DNA from: Rhynchopus euleeides
Lineage: Eukaryota > Euglenozoa > Diplonemea > Diplonemida > Diplonemidae
DNA length: 64,000 nucleotides
NCBI GenBank assembly: GCA_963210315.1
Contig: OY723241.1
Span: 930,001 to 994,000 of the forward strand
Direction of reading: 5' to 3'
In this document: positions 53,546-63,758 of the stretch, in pieces
Layout: every line of letters starts with the position of its first letter
How positions within the stretch are numbered: the first letter of the stretch is position 1
The notes under the pieces: generated by a model
Told to the model about the DNA's origin: nothing
The model's input: only the letters and a program-made list of their open reading frames with translations
Databases searched by the model: none
Translations under genes and position numbers: made by a program

Positions 53546-54925
53546 CTTTGGCTGGATTGGACCTGCAGTGATCACAGCATGCCGCGCTGTGCGATAAAGC
53601 CATGGGGAGGGGGGCAGGGGAGGAGGAGGAGGGGGGGGGGCGTCAGCAACAAGTCACGTTTTATGGGATGAACTCGTGACCACCGTTTTCCAGTAGCACC
53701 CCCTCCACGCGGGCACAGAGGCGTCACGGGGAGTGGGGTGGCAGGCACAGTAGCAATAGAGAAGACGAAGAAAAGGCAAGAGCACATCAGACGAGTGCAA
53801 GTGACGGGCAGATTTATAAGTCGGGCACATGGTGTGCCCGACACACGTCGGTTGGCCCACGACGGGGTTTGGTAGAGACCTAAAACAGATTTTGTCCCAA
53901 GGCACGAGGGGGGGGGGGGGGGGGAAGGGGGGGGGGGGAACTCGGGCGCCGCACACATGCAACGCCAAGGAAGTAATGAACAAAAAAAACAACGTCAAAA
54001 AATATCGATGACAACTAATAAAAGAAAAATTCACGGCAGATGGTCAAATGGGACGCGGCGCAACGAGATGCTCGGGACGCGCTGTTTACGACAAAACACA
54101 AATAGCAGTGCGGGAGGGGAGGGGAGGGGGTGAGAGAGATGGGGCGGTGTACGCAACTGAGGGGGGATTGCACGCTTTTGAGTGGTTTCCGCCACATGTG
54201 TGGCAGACCGCCAAGGCAGCGACACACAAATCGGATCCACACATACCCAAGGCAGTCGTGGGTCCCAGGAGATGGGGGAGAGGAAAATCACCACATTTGA
54301 CACAGGCCGGTGCTGTGTGGAGGCACCACACAGCCTCAGCTGACGCGTCAAGGTGCCGAGTTATCGGCAGAGGCGACCCTCTTGACCCATTTATCTCATG
54401 CAACCGTATTGCTTCTTCTTACTGCCTCTGGCAACCAGACACACGGGAAAGGAACCACACACACAGGGCCACACAAGCGAAAATATGCCTTCTGCCGCAG
54501 AGAGCGCAGGCGTAAGGCGTAAAGGCGTAATGTCATAAGGCAACAAGAAATCCCACACCAAAAGAAGAACACCCTCTCCCCCCCACCCCCACCCCTCATT
54601 AGCCTCCACCCCACCAGCCCCCACCCCCCCCCCTCCCGGAGTCGGAAGAAGAACGGAGACCACTATTGTACCGCACTCCGCAAAAGAAAAAGAGGGGGAT
54701 ATGGGAAACCGAAGTGGTTATATAGAGCGGTGTGCGGCACCCACCCCCCACCCTCCATCCCCACCCACCCCCCCTCCCTGTTCCCATATAGACCAGATGG
54801 GCGTGGGGACACAAACCCACCCACAGCCAGGTGTGGGTTATCAGCTTGCCTGCAGCGCCACGACCACGACCACCACCACAACCACACTGGCATCACTACC
54901 CGAGTTGAATATCACAGGGGAATCC
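53546..54925. other. Intergenic, 3' flank of nitronate monooxygenase
   Basis: G runs at 53905-53940, C runs near 54620, and GA-rich sequence near 54110. No gene seen. Confidence 0.5.
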
Positions 54926-56005
54926 TCACAGCTTGGGGGTGCCGACCACCAGGGCAGAGCGGGAGCGGAGGATCTGTGCGGCGTCGCGGGTCATCGACTC
55001 CACAATCTCCCTCGCGGGGAGGATGTCGTGGATGCCGCCCGCAGACTGGCCGCACAGCAGCGGGTAGGTGCTGGCGATGGACACCTTCTCGCCACGCTTC
55101 TTCTTCTCCAGGAAGTCGTGCTTGATGGGGAGGACGCCCTTCCCGGTCAGATCCTTCATCTCCGCCTGGCGGTTGTACTCCCAGTCGGTGTTGTAGTTGT
55201 CCTTAATCACACGCAGGGGGCGCCCGGTGTAGATGAGAGACCGGAGGGTGTCCGTGGCACCCGTGTTGACCACGCCCTGCTTGTGGCGCTTCGACGTGGT
55301 AGCCTCCGTCGAGGCGACGAAACGGGTGCCGATCCACACCGCCTGTGCCCCCATCGCGAGCATGGCAGCGGTGCCACGCCCGTCGTACAGCCCACCCGCC
55401 GCAACGACGTGGACCGGCTTCCCCGTCAGCGGGGAGGTGTGCCCCTTCACGGCGTCGAGGCACATGGGGATCAGGGTCACCGTGCCGACCTCACCGGTGT
55501 GGCCGCCCCCCTCGTAGCCCTGGCAGCACATGATGTCGATGCCGACCTCCATCGCCTTCTTGATGTGCTTGGGGTGCCCCACCATGTTCATGCACAGGAT
55601 CCCTGCCTTGTGCAGCTTGTCCACAGCCCACTTCGGGGGGATCCCGACGGCGGAGATGAAGAGGCGCGCCTTCTCCTCGATGATGATGTCGATCAGCTCA
55701 GGCAGGTGCCCCTCGGTGTAGTCGTAGTTGGTCTTGCGCGCGTTGCCGCCCACCTGGGGGAGGAGGAGGTCCACACCGAAGCAGGTCTTGTCGTGCAGCT
55801 TCTCCTTCAGCTGGCGCAGCTCCTTGCGCAGCATGGCGGGCTTCAGGGCGACACCCCCGATGCTGCCCAGACCGCCGCAGTTGCTCACCTCCGCGGCCAG
55901 CTCGGCGCTCGCGACGTTGTTCATCCCTGCGAGCAGGATGGGGTGAGTGATCTTCAGGAGGTCCGTCAGCTCCGTCTTGATCATCTGGGGGGCAATCCCG
56001 GACAT
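54926..56005 (-). CDS. Nitronate monooxygenase / NPD-family flavoprotein
   Basis: Single exon, 359 residues from MSGIAPQ at 56005. This is a TIM-barrel FMN enzyme of the 2-nitropropane-dioxygenase family, which oxidises alkyl nitronates. The family motifs are present in order: HPILLAGMNNVASAELAAEV at the N-terminus, GGLGSIGG, the QGYEGGGHTGEVGT region containing the proposed catalytic His, and AAGGLYDGRGTAAMLAMGAQ with VWIGTRF for FMN phosphate binding. The C-terminus (SAGGIHDILPAREIVESM) is also typical. The frame continues upstream of this ATG, but that part is antisense to a helicase pseudogene. Confidence 0.9.
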   Translation of the reverse strand: MSGIAPQMIKTELTDLLKITHPILLAGMNNVASAELAAEVSNCGGLGSIGGVALKPAMLRKELRQLKEKLHDKTCFGVDLLLPQVGGNARKTNYDYTEGHLPELIDIIIEEKARLFISAVGIPPKWAVDKLHKAGILCMNMVGHPKHIKKAMEVGIDIMCCQGYEGGGHTGEVGTVTLIPMCLDAVKGHTSPLTGKPVHVVAAGGLYDGRGTAAMLAMGAQAVWIGTRFVASTEATTSKRHKQGVVNTGATDTLRSLIYTGRPLRVIKDNYNTDWEYNRQAEMKDLTGKGVLPIKHDFLEKKKRGEKVSIASTYPLLCGQSAGGIHDILPAREIVESMTRDAAQILRSRSALVVGTPKL

Positions 56006-56169
56006 ATTGCTGAGAGTGGGTGGGTGTGTCGCGTCGGGTCTGCCGGGAAGGGTGGTGGTGGTGGTGGTGGTGGTGGTGGTGGGTGGTGGAAGCCGTGCCC
56101 ATTTCACATTTGTGGTGGAGGGGCACCCCCTCGCTTGGGGGCGCAGCCACAGAGTAAGCACAGGGCGGA

Positions 56170-56640
56170 CGGCACACTTATTAACAATATCTGTCTGGCC
56201 GTTGCAACATCTGGCACTGCAACACTGCTCAAAGGGGGGGGGGGGCGTACTGCACACAACAGGTTCAGGCTTCCGATCAACAACCCGGAGGAAAAGGAGT
56301 ACTGCGTCCTCTCTCACATCCAAGAGGAGTTGCCGTCGAGCTGACCTCCTCGTGTGGGACGAGATTGTGATGGCGCAGCGGGCTTATCTTCAACTCCTCG
56401 ACAAAACCTGCCAGCGTGTGCGTCGTGGGTCAGGGGCACTCTTCGATGGGATTCCTGTTGCTGTTGGGGGTGACTTCCGGCAGACCCTCCCTGTAGTCAA
56501 GAATGGGACAAGGCTGCAGACCATCGCCGCCTTGATTCACATGTCACCTCTGTGGGGGAAGTGCCAAAAAGCTCCTGCTGACCAAGCAGACAGACGGACG
56601 CTGATGCCCTGTTTCTGTCAACCATCTGGACAGATCAACG
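56170..56640 (+). pseudogene. Helitron-type PIF1 helicase fragment
   Basis: Two plus-strand frames, joined by a frameshift near 56340, carry helicase motifs in order: CLAVATSGTATLL, GGRTAHNRFRLPI, then LLVWDEIVMAQRAYLQLLDK (Walker B) and VAVGGDFRQTLPVVKNGTR, which is the Helitron-class PIF1 pattern. The Walker A lysine region is missing at the start (ADGTLINNI), and the C-terminal motifs are absent. It is an inactive remnant lying directly upstream of the nitronate monooxygenase gene, on the opposite strand. Confidence 0.8.
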
Positions 56641-56937
56641 TCAGATGCACCGCCCTCCTGTCATGACCCACTCGGGAGGGTTCCCTACACTCCCGATAAC
56701 CTCGTCAAGGAGGCGAACAATTTTTTGTGCGACGTGGCGCACAGGGAGCTCATGAGGCTCTTTGTGCTGGAACGGGCCGCTGGGGGCGACTCGGCAGGGC
56801 GAGGAAGATGGAATCCGCTTTTTTCGCTGCGGACACACAGCCCGTGTTCGCTGCCCCCGCCACGAGCACCGCCAGGGCCCCAAGCGGCAGCGGTGGCCTT
56901 TTCTATTCGGCCCGCCTCGCAGACCTGATTCACAAAA

Positions 56938-57267
56938 ATGGGGAAGACGACAACGAAGCCGGCAGCGAAGGTGGCAGCGAAGCCGGCGGCGAAGTCGAGT
57001 AAGAAGAAGAAGAGCGCAGAGAGTCCCGAGGCTGCGGAGGCGACGAACATTGTGCATGATTTTTGCACGGCCTTCCTTGTTAAAAAAGGGGGCAGTGTGC
57101 TGACACTGGGATCCATTAGAAGGCTCCTAGCAACGGTGTTGACCGGCAAGGAGCTCAACAAGCACAGCCCCCAGGTGGCCAACGCCATCACCGCCGTATT
57201 CCCTGACATGGACAAGCTCGCTGTGAGGGAGGTCGAGATGATGCAGAAGGGTGCTCAGGGCATTTGA
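56938..57267 (+). CDS. Histone-H2B-like ORF (short)
   Basis: 109 residues. A Lys/Ala-rich tail (TKPAAKVAAKPAAKSSKKKK) is followed by TLGSIRRLLATVLTGKELNKHSPQVANAITAVF. This resembles the end of the H2B histone fold, where canonical H2B has [20 protein letters not shown] and then a C-terminal helix. The first fold helix and much of the second are short or missing, so it is not a canonical H2B. It lies between the Helitron remnant and a transposase-like ORF and overlaps the latter by 17 bases in another frame. It may be a captured or element-encoded histone-like protein. Confidence 0.5.
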   Translation: MGKTTTKPAAKVAAKPAAKSSKKKKSAESPEAAEATNIVHDFCTAFLVKKGGSVLTLGSIRRLLATVLTGKELNKHSPQVANAITAVFPDMDKLAVREVEMMQKGAQGI

Positions 57268-58807
57268 GTTCCTCGAAGAAGAGGCGGGAGAATCATCGAC
57301 AATGCAGTGTAGCGTGCCACTTCTCGGCATCATGTACACGGACGGATACACGCCACGTAATTCATTACGTTCCGATAACGCACGTGTCCGTCTGTCTCTC
57401 GGGGTCATCAATCCCGAAAACACGATGACTGCGCCGGGTATTACTGTCTCAGACCTTCCGAAAGGTGATCACAAGCTGTTCCAAAATCACGCGTTGCTGC
57501 AACAGATCATGAGGCTGCACAAAGCAAAAATCTTCCGAGGGGTGCATGTCGCGAGTGTGTCCATAGCAAGAATAACCGCCGACCATGCTGAGCAGTGGGC
57601 AACAATGAGGCGATGCGGGGGGCGAGGGCACCGATGCTCACTGTGCGACATCCCAGAAGAACGCTGGTATCAACAGGTGCATCGATACCCGCACCTGACT
57701 CTCTCTGAGATGAAAGAGGCTGGCTACCCCTCCCTCTTGGCAGGTGTGATTCCCAATGCCTGCTACGTCACCCCAGCACTCCATGACTGCAAGGGGCTCG
57801 CCATGCGGCTGATCAGGGTACTGGATGAGACAACAAAAAAAATATTTGACAAGACCTGTACAAACCTTGCACTGAATGTGTCGCAGAATGGGACAGGTGC
57901 TCAGTTCCGGAAGGTCGTGCTTGCCATGTCACAGGACACCACCTACAAGGGCTTGTTCCGCTACCTCTTTGTCTCCCTTGCAGACCTCATGCATTTCCGG
58001 TATGCAGACATCCCCTGGCGCTTCTGGGGATGCAAGGATGAGTCAGCCCGGATTCCCTTCTTGCGTGCTCGGATCTCAGGGCATATATTTCACTGGTTGA
58101 TGGAGCATGCCGAAAAGGGATCAACGCGCAATGTCTACGTACACAGTCTCCATCATTGGTGGGCTCCAGAAGATGCAGTGCCTCTGCAGAACAACGACGA
58201 ATTTGAAGAAGCAGAGAACGGACACCGCAAGAAAGATGCCGTTACAATCGCCAGCTCCGCAACTTACGAGAGAGATCTCGCGATGGCAGAAGAGAAGCGG
58301 CGCGAATCGGGCATGCCTTGGAAGGTTGCGCACCTGTCACAGGACGGGATCCTCGGGTATAGAGAAGTCATTCTGTGTCCGTGTCTGCATACCCGACACG
58401 CTCATAGATTGGCTGTGTATGTTCTTTCCACACAGTTGACACAGCTGCAGAAGGGGTTTGTGCACTGCAACACACAGGACTTCGTTGAACCCAGCAGCGC
58501 GCCCTACTTCCTGTTCCGGTTCCCCGAAGGACACCGCAAATTATCGCTCTGCTTGTGCAAAATGCCAATCCCGCTGGGGGCGACTTTCACACCATTCGTG
58601 TCATCCGAGGCGACTTTGAGCACGCTTGACCAACGCGCACAGCAGGAGGGGGACGACAGTTCTGACGAAGAAGATGAGGAAAGCCTGCAGGATGGCTTGT
58701 CTTGCCCAAGGTGTAACACAACTACGACAGGCGATGGCCGCACTTTGACACCTCAAATTCTAACCGCTCACCTCCGCAGGTGCAGCCGCTACCAGGAGGA
58801 TAGGTAG
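57251..58807 (+). CDS. Transposase-like protein with C-terminal zinc finger
   Basis: 518-residue intact frame. The segment LGIMYTDGYTPRNSLRSDN is followed by ITADHAEQWATMRRCGGRGH and RCSLCDIP, which is the order (TDG strand, AD, glycine, Cys-pair knuckle) seen in CACTA/Plavaka-like DDE transposases. TPALHDCKGLAMRLIRVL resembles their Asp/His-containing helix. The third acidic residue could not be placed. The C-terminus has CPRCNTTTTGDGRTLTPQIL and HLRRC, a C2HC finger. Starts at 57251 or 57302 are possible. Assignment to a superfamily is tentative. Confidence 0.5.
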   Translation: MLRAFEFLEEEAGESSTMQCSVPLLGIMYTDGYTPRNSLRSDNARVRLSLGVINPENTMTAPGITVSDLPKGDHKLFQNHALLQQIMRLHKAKIFRGVHVASVSIARITADHAEQWATMRRCGGRGHRCSLCDIPEERWYQQVHRYPHLTLSEMKEAGYPSLLAGVIPNACYVTPALHDCKGLAMRLIRVLDETTKKIFDKTCTNLALNVSQNGTGAQFRKVVLAMSQDTTYKGLFRYLFVSLADLMHFRYADIPWRFWGCKDESARIPFLRARISGHIFHWLMEHAEKGSTRNVYVHSLHHWWAPEDAVPLQNNDEFEEAENGHRKKDAVTIASSATYERDLAMAEEKRRESGMPWKVAHLSQDGILGYREVILCPCLHTRHAHRLAVYVLSTQLTQLQKGFVHCNTQDFVEPSSAPYFLFRFPEGHRKLSLCLCKMPIPLGATFTPFVSSEATLSTLDQRAQQEGDDSSDEEDEESLQDGLSCPRCNTTTTGDGRTLTPQILTAHLRRCSRYQEDR

Positions 58808-59009
58808 GTAGTCCAGAGTCCGGGGAAACTGACAGAAGCAAAACAAGCCCCTCCCCATCCCTCTTCCACCTTCCCCCCGCATGATTTTACCCCCCACGCC
58901 AGTAGACTGTAACTATATCATGGGAAAAATGGATGAAAATAGGTGAAAAGACTCCCGCTAGGGGGAGTCAGACTCCCGCTCCCAGACTCCCGCTAGGGCC
59001 GCTGGAGTC

Positions 59010-59420
59010 CACCGTGTGCGACTCCGGAAATGAGCGATTGGCAGCATCTCTTTTCCGTTGAATCGCTGCCTCCACACACACAACACAAAAGCGAAAGGCC
59101 TCATGAGGGTGAGGCATGCTGAGACGCCTCCTGCTGAGCCACACATGGTGGCTCAGAGAAGCAACCGAGAAGGGGTAGTGCTAGAGAGAAGAAGAACAAG
59201 AGGCACAGAGTGTCGACTCCTGTTGCCCAACCAACAGCACTGCAGAACGAGCAACCAGGCAGCTCTCAGCGGCAGAGGGCAACGCAACACGCCCCCTGAT
59301 GCAGCCCTCAACGCAACACGATGCGTGGGCACACCATTACATGTGATGACTTGCAGCAGCACGTATCTCGCGGTCTCGCTACAGGCTGTCGTGTCCGCAA
59401 TGGAGTGAGTGCCCAATTTG
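59010..59420. repeat. Shared 3' flank of DUF4116 loci, copy 2
   Basis: Matches 30360-30760 (GCGACTCCGGAAATGAGCGA, then AGAAGCAACCGAGAAGGGGT). The old coding end persists: the copy-1 reading ...DSLKEDREIL is here interrupted by TAG at 59379, shortening the frame. Confidence 0.85.
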
Positions 59421-60839
59421 TTGAACTGCAGCAAGAACGATCTCACGATCTCCTTTCAGGCTGTCGTCTGCGTATTCGAGTGTGTGCCCATGTTGTTGAA
59501 CTGCAGCAAGAACGAACTCACGATCTCCCTTCAGGCTGTTGTCTGCGCACCCGAGTGAGCGCCCATCTTGTTGAACTGCAGCAAGAACGATCTCACGATC
59601 TCCTTTCAGGCTGTCGTCTGCGTACTTGAGTGAGCGCCCATCTTGTTGGGCTGCAGCAAGAACGAACTCACGATCTCCCTTCAGGCTGTCGTCTGCGTAC
59701 TCGAGTGAGTGCCCATATCGTTGAACTGCAGCAAGAACGATCTCACGATCTCCCTTCAGGCTGTCGTCTGCGCACTCGAGTGAGTACCCACTTTGTTGAA
59801 CTGCAGCAAGAACGATCTCACGATCTCCTTTCAGTCTGTCGTCTGCGTAATGGAGTGAGTGCCCATTTTGTTGAACTGCAGCAAGAACGATCTCACGATC
59901 TCCCTTCAGGCTGTCGTCTGCGTAATGGAGTGAGTGCCCATTTTGTTGAACTGCAGCAAGAACGATCTCACGATCTCCCTTCAGGCTGTCGTCTGCGTAA
60001 TGGAGTGAGTGCCCATCTTGTTGAACTGCAGCAAGAACGATCTCACGATCTCCTTTCAGACTGTCGTCTGCGTACTCGAGTGAGACGCCATCTTGTTGAA
60101 CTGCAGCAAGAACGATCTCACGATCTCCCTTCAGGCTGTCGTCTGCGTACTCGAGTGAGACGCCATCTTGTTGAACTGCAGCAAGAACGATCTCACGATC
60201 TCCCTTCAGGCTGTCGCCTGCGTACTCGAGTGAGTGCCCACGTTCTTGAACTGCAGCAAGAACGATCTCACGATCTCCCTTCAGGCTGTCGTCTGCGTAC
60301 TCGAGTGAGCCGCCATCTTGTTGAACTGCAGCAAGAACGATCTCACGATTTTCTTTCAGGCTGTCGTCTGCGTACTGGAGTGAGCACCCACGTTGTTGAA
60401 CTGCTGCATGAACAAGTTCACGATCGCCCTTCACGGTGGTGTGCGCATGTTCGAGCCAGTCTGGCACTCCTTCCCCCTCGTCGTCATCCTCGTCCGTCAA
60501 CCCCCGAACGGCTTGAAGGACCTCATCGCGTGTCGTCACCCACAGCGGGACCTGCCACAGTTGCTTCTCCCCCTTGTGCACCGCATCGAGGTGACGGTCG
60601 GGACAGAGGGTGACGTCAACCACGCATCCGGCTTCGACACCTGCATGGCTCAGAGGCTCGTCGTCACACACCGCCTTGCCCCCCACCGACAGATGCACGT
60701 CCTCTTCCTCGACACCATCAGGGTAGCGGAACGCCTCGCCTGCTTCGAGCTTCAGCCTGTCGGGCTTCTCGTCCATCCCGATGTCGACAGCGTGCGTCAC
60801 GCCTGTCGCCGCATCCGTCAGGAACACCTCCATAACCAC
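59379..60839 (-). CDS. Ubiquitin-like + DUF4116 repeat protein
   Basis: 486 residues. The N-terminal ubiquitin-like domain (1-80) is nearly identical to that of the transposase fusion, followed by PLWVTTRDEVLQAVRGL and an acidic linker. About 14 DUF4116 units of 25 residues follow (SLKGDREIVLAAVQQ, then xGxSLxYADD). No catalytic domain is present, and a binding or scaffold role is an inference from repeat architecture. The stop at 59379 replaces a Lys codon found at the corresponding place in the 30-kb copy, so the C-terminus is slightly truncated. A branch-point/acceptor-like CTAACTTTTCACAG precedes the ATG, hinting at an upstream exon. Confidence 0.8.
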   Translation of the reverse strand: MVMEVFLTDAATGVTHAVDIGMDEKPDRLKLEAGEAFRYPDGVEEEDVHLSVGGKAVCDDEPLSHAGVEAGCVVDVTLCPDRHLDAVHKGEKQLWQVPLWVTTRDEVLQAVRGLTDEDDDEGEGVPDWLEHAHTTVKGDRELVHAAVQQRGCSLQYADDSLKENREIVLAAVQQDGGSLEYADDSLKGDREIVLAAVQERGHSLEYAGDSLKGDREIVLAAVQQDGVSLEYADDSLKGDREIVLAAVQQDGVSLEYADDSLKGDREIVLAAVQQDGHSLHYADDSLKGDREIVLAAVQQNGHSLHYADDSLKGDREIVLAAVQQNGHSLHYADDRLKGDREIVLAAVQQSGYSLECADDSLKGDREIVLAAVQRYGHSLEYADDSLKGDREFVLAAAQQDGRSLKYADDSLKGDREIVLAAVQQDGRSLGCADNSLKGDREFVLAAVQQHGHTLEYADDSLKGDREIVLAAVQQIGHSLHCGHDSL

Positions 60840-62353
60840 GTCTGTGAAAAGTTAGCAGCGCCCTGCAGGGTGGTGTGGCTCTGTGTGTGTGTTGCAATCA
60901 ATCAGGAGGCATGCGCCCGCTCAGCGTGGTGCATGGTCATAAAGACGATTCTCATCAGGTGCGCGTGTGTGTCTCGGGTCCACAGACGGTGCCACGGTAA
61001 GTCAGTGGGAAGCACAAGGGTGTCAAGGGTGGTGGAGGATGGGACGTCGGCTCTTCGTAACTTACATCACCAGGACACTGCGGGTGAGAAAAGAGGATCG
61101 GGAAGGGCAAGTGGCCACACGGGTCAAGCCTTATTGGGTTGCTTTGTTCGTACAGGGCCACTGCCTGATGGGGAGGCGCACCGAGTCAGCTCTGGTGCTA
61201 CCTGCCACCGACACACGTCAGACACTGCTGGCATCAGATGGGCAGGCACACCGAGCTTCTGTGCTGCACGGCTTCACAGCCAGCCCGCGTATGCGAAGGG
61301 GATGCTGACACAGTCATGCGGCAGACGGGACATGAGGGGGCAGGAAGGTGAACCCAGGTTCAGACTGCGACGGCTGGGCAGTGCGCTTTGATGAAATCAC
61401 CGTTGTTGATTTGCCGAGCCCGCCGGCTGTCTGCGTACCCGGGCCAGTGACAAGACGAAAGGGAGGTGGGGTGTTCTCCGGCAAAGGGGAAGAGGATGCC
61501 ACGTTGGGGAAAGGTCTAAGCGACGAGATATCAGGATATGGGCCACTCAAGGAACTGACTACGGTGCAAGTAGCTTGTCTTTTGTTGAAAGGCGCGGCAT
61601 CAGCCACATCCTGCACATCAGCCAGCCTCTTAAGCAAGGTAGGAAGAGGCAGGGAAGAGAGAGAAGGGGCTGGCGGCAGCTCGAGGTCGCAGCATGCCAC
61701 GACCCCGTCTGCACCGGGACAAGACACATCTGAACAGAGGGGCTCCACCCTCTCTAGCACTGGGTCACTCTCATAAACATAACTGGCGGCGCTCTCAGTG
61801 GCAACCTGTCCCAGTGCGGTCTCACATCCCTCAGATGGGGGTCCATCATCATCACCGTCGGCGGCTGAGGGCGCGTCGGTGGCCTCGTCGCGCTCGCTGT
61901 CGTCGGCACCACCGCCTCCGCCAGCGGCAGGGGGGCTGTCCCCGCCCGCGTCGTCGTCGCAGGAGTCCGCCTCCTCGTCGCCGCCGCCCGAGGGGCCACC
62001 TGCGGAGTGCCCATCGGCGCTGCCGTCATCATCAGCAGAACACATCTCGCTGTCCTCGTCATCGGGGGGTTCGTGGTGGCCCTCCTCGCAGCAGGTCTCC
62101 GCCTTGGTGCATGCACCACACCTCGTCATCTTGTGCTCCTCACAGCACAGTACAGACAGACCGTCGTCATGCGAGTGGCGCGCGCGACAGCACGCTTCCA
62201 GGAGCGTCTGGTAGTTGCGCTCCTGGCCATCGCAGACATCACACCTCGGCTTGGAGTGTGCGTTGCAGACCCGCGACGTACCGTGTATGGCCAGGTGCTC
62301 AGGCACAAGCGTTGGCGTGGCGCTACGGCCGGTCCAGACCCGGGGGTTTCCCA
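60840..62353 (-). repeat. 1.5-kb upstream block, copy 2
   Basis: Partner of 39178-40692. After GGGGGTTTCCCAC the sequence diverges (GCTGCGTAACTGC here). Confidence 0.9.
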
Positions 62354-62369
62354 CGCTGCGTAACTGCAC
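61314..62369 (-). CDS. B-box-like zinc-binding protein, copy 2
   Basis: 351-residue frame. It is identical to the ORF at 39652 from RSATPTLVPEHLAIHG to the stop except for three substitutions in the acidic Gly-rich middle (S to G, V to G, A to T). The Cys/His cluster and C-terminal PSAA end are unchanged. The first residues (MQLRSVGNPRVWTG) come from a shifted frame relative to copy 1 and are probably not coding. Same strand and spacing relative to the downstream ubiquitin-like/DUF4116 gene as at the other locus. Confidence 0.55.
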   Translation of the reverse strand: MQLRSVGNPRVWTGRSATPTLVPEHLAIHGTSRVCNAHSKPRCDVCDGQERNYQTLLEACCRARHSHDDGLSVLCCEEHKMTRCGACTKAETCCEEGHHEPPDDEDSEMCSADDDGSADGHSAGGPSGGGDEEADSCDDDAGGDSPPAAGGGGGADDSERDEATDAPSAADGDDDGPPSEGCETALGQVATESAASYVYESDPVLERVEPLCSDVSCPGADGVVACCDLELPPAPSLSSLPLPTLLKRLADVQDVADAAPFNKRQATCTVVSSLSGPYPDISSLRPFPNVASSSPLPENTPPPFRLVTGPGTQTAGGLGKSTTVISSKRTAQPSQSEPGFTFLPPHVPSAA

Positions 62370-63600
62370 CCTTCCTCAGCTGCAGCAGGGCGTTGTGGGG
62401 AACTCGGTCATCATGGCACCAACAAACAGTCAGGGGAGTGAAATCAACGCTTGTGTGCAGAGCAGCAGAACTGTCTGAGAGAGAGCTTCCGCATGTGGCT
62501 GTGGCCCGCCGTCTGTTTTGCTCTTGCATTTCACACCCTGAACCTAGGCTCGCGATGCCTGCTCCGACTTATCCCCGGCAATGCGAGCCCTTGTTGTGGG
62601 AAGGAGGGGGTGGGGGGGTGGGTGGGTGGGGGGAACCTCTGTGCCTTCAGACCATGCCGTCATTCCTGCATGCTGTGTTCGTGATCTGTGATCGCTCCGG
62701 ACCGGCAGCTCCGCTCGCTCTCCCCCCTCACCCTGTGCCCAGCTCGGTTCAGGGGGGGTCGGGGGGGAGGTCGGGGCAGCCAGCCTCCCTGCCGCGCTGC
62801 ACCCTGGGCACCCATGGGCAGGGCGGCGGTAGCTGATGGAAAACAAAAGCCCTCCCAGGTGGGTGAGGGGGTGGGGGAGTGAATGTGAAAATCGTACTAC
62901 GTTCTCTTTTTGGTGGGAATCACCGGGATTTCCCAAGATTCAGTCGTGCGAATTTTCCTATTTTTCGTTACTTCGTTACCTTTGTTTCGTGACGTGCCCT
63001 TCACCCCACCGCTCTTGTCACGGAGTAACCACGCCACGGAGTAACCAGTAAAAAAGCAACGGGGCAGGGAGGCTTGCGAATGCTGATGAAAACAATCCAA
63101 AAAAATCCAAAAAAAAAGGACTGTCAGACGGAACACTGATTGACGGAACACTGATGGGGGCGTGGGGGGGAAACACGGCGAGAAAACGACGCTCAGGCAA
63201 GACGGGCGCGCATGTGTGTGAACGAGGCTAGCACACAGCACCCACACGGGGAGAACGAGGGGAGGGCATATTTGCAATCCTCGAAACAACGGGGCAGGCA
63301 GGCAGCCCTACGCCGCCCCATCATACTCTGCAAACAGCGTGTGGGACACACGCGGAGGGGGTGGGCAGGGGACACAGGGGCGTGTCAACAGATGAGATGC
63401 CGACGCGCAACCCATATTTTGTTCGTTCTTGATACCGGGGGGTGAACAGGGTGGCAACGAAGCCAGAGACTGCAGTGAGAAGTCGGGGGGGGGGGGGGGG
63501 ACTGTGGGCGGCGCGCTCACCAAGGATGTGCAATCACCTGCACCTCCCCCCGACCACACACCCCCCTCCCCGGTATGAGATGCCCCTATTGCGCAGCCCT
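62370..63600. other. Intergenic
   Basis: No gene supported. GGGTGGGTGGGG at 62608-62635, a G-rich tract near 62755, AT-rich sequence near 63100, a G run at 63486-63500. Confidence 0.5.
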
Positions 63601-63758
63601 TCAGGAGGACTTCTCCGCCGCCTCCTTCTTCTTCTTCATCATCTGGCGCACCACCACGCGCATCTTGCCCTGCGACAGCTTGCGCGATGTGCTCTTCCGG
63701 AAACTCTTGTGCGGCGGGGGGGTCTTCTGCGGCCTGTCCTCTGCCTTGATCAGCTTCC
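63601..63758 (-). CDS. 3' terminal exon of unidentified Lys-rich protein
   Basis: The minus strand has a CCCACATACAG acceptor at 63759-63761. An open frame then reads GKLIKAEDRPQKTPPPHKSF, RKSTSRKLSQGKMRVVVRQM and MKKKKEAAEKSS to the TGA at 63601. GC-rich third positions and a clean acceptor support a real exon. A GGTGGT microsatellite (63776-63806) sits in the intron just before it. Upstream exons lie beyond the window or are too short to see. The basic composition suggests a nuclear or ribosome-related protein, but I cannot name it. Confidence 0.55.

Noticed and set aside
52440-53600. Repeated Arg/Pro-rich frames
   Set aside because: They arise from the tandem DNA repeat; the frame shifts from unit to unit and no domain is present.
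54701-56344. 547-residue plus-strand frame
   Set aside because: Antisense shadow of the nitronate monooxygenase gene; His/Arg/Gln-rich without domains. Only its last part overlaps the real helicase remnant.
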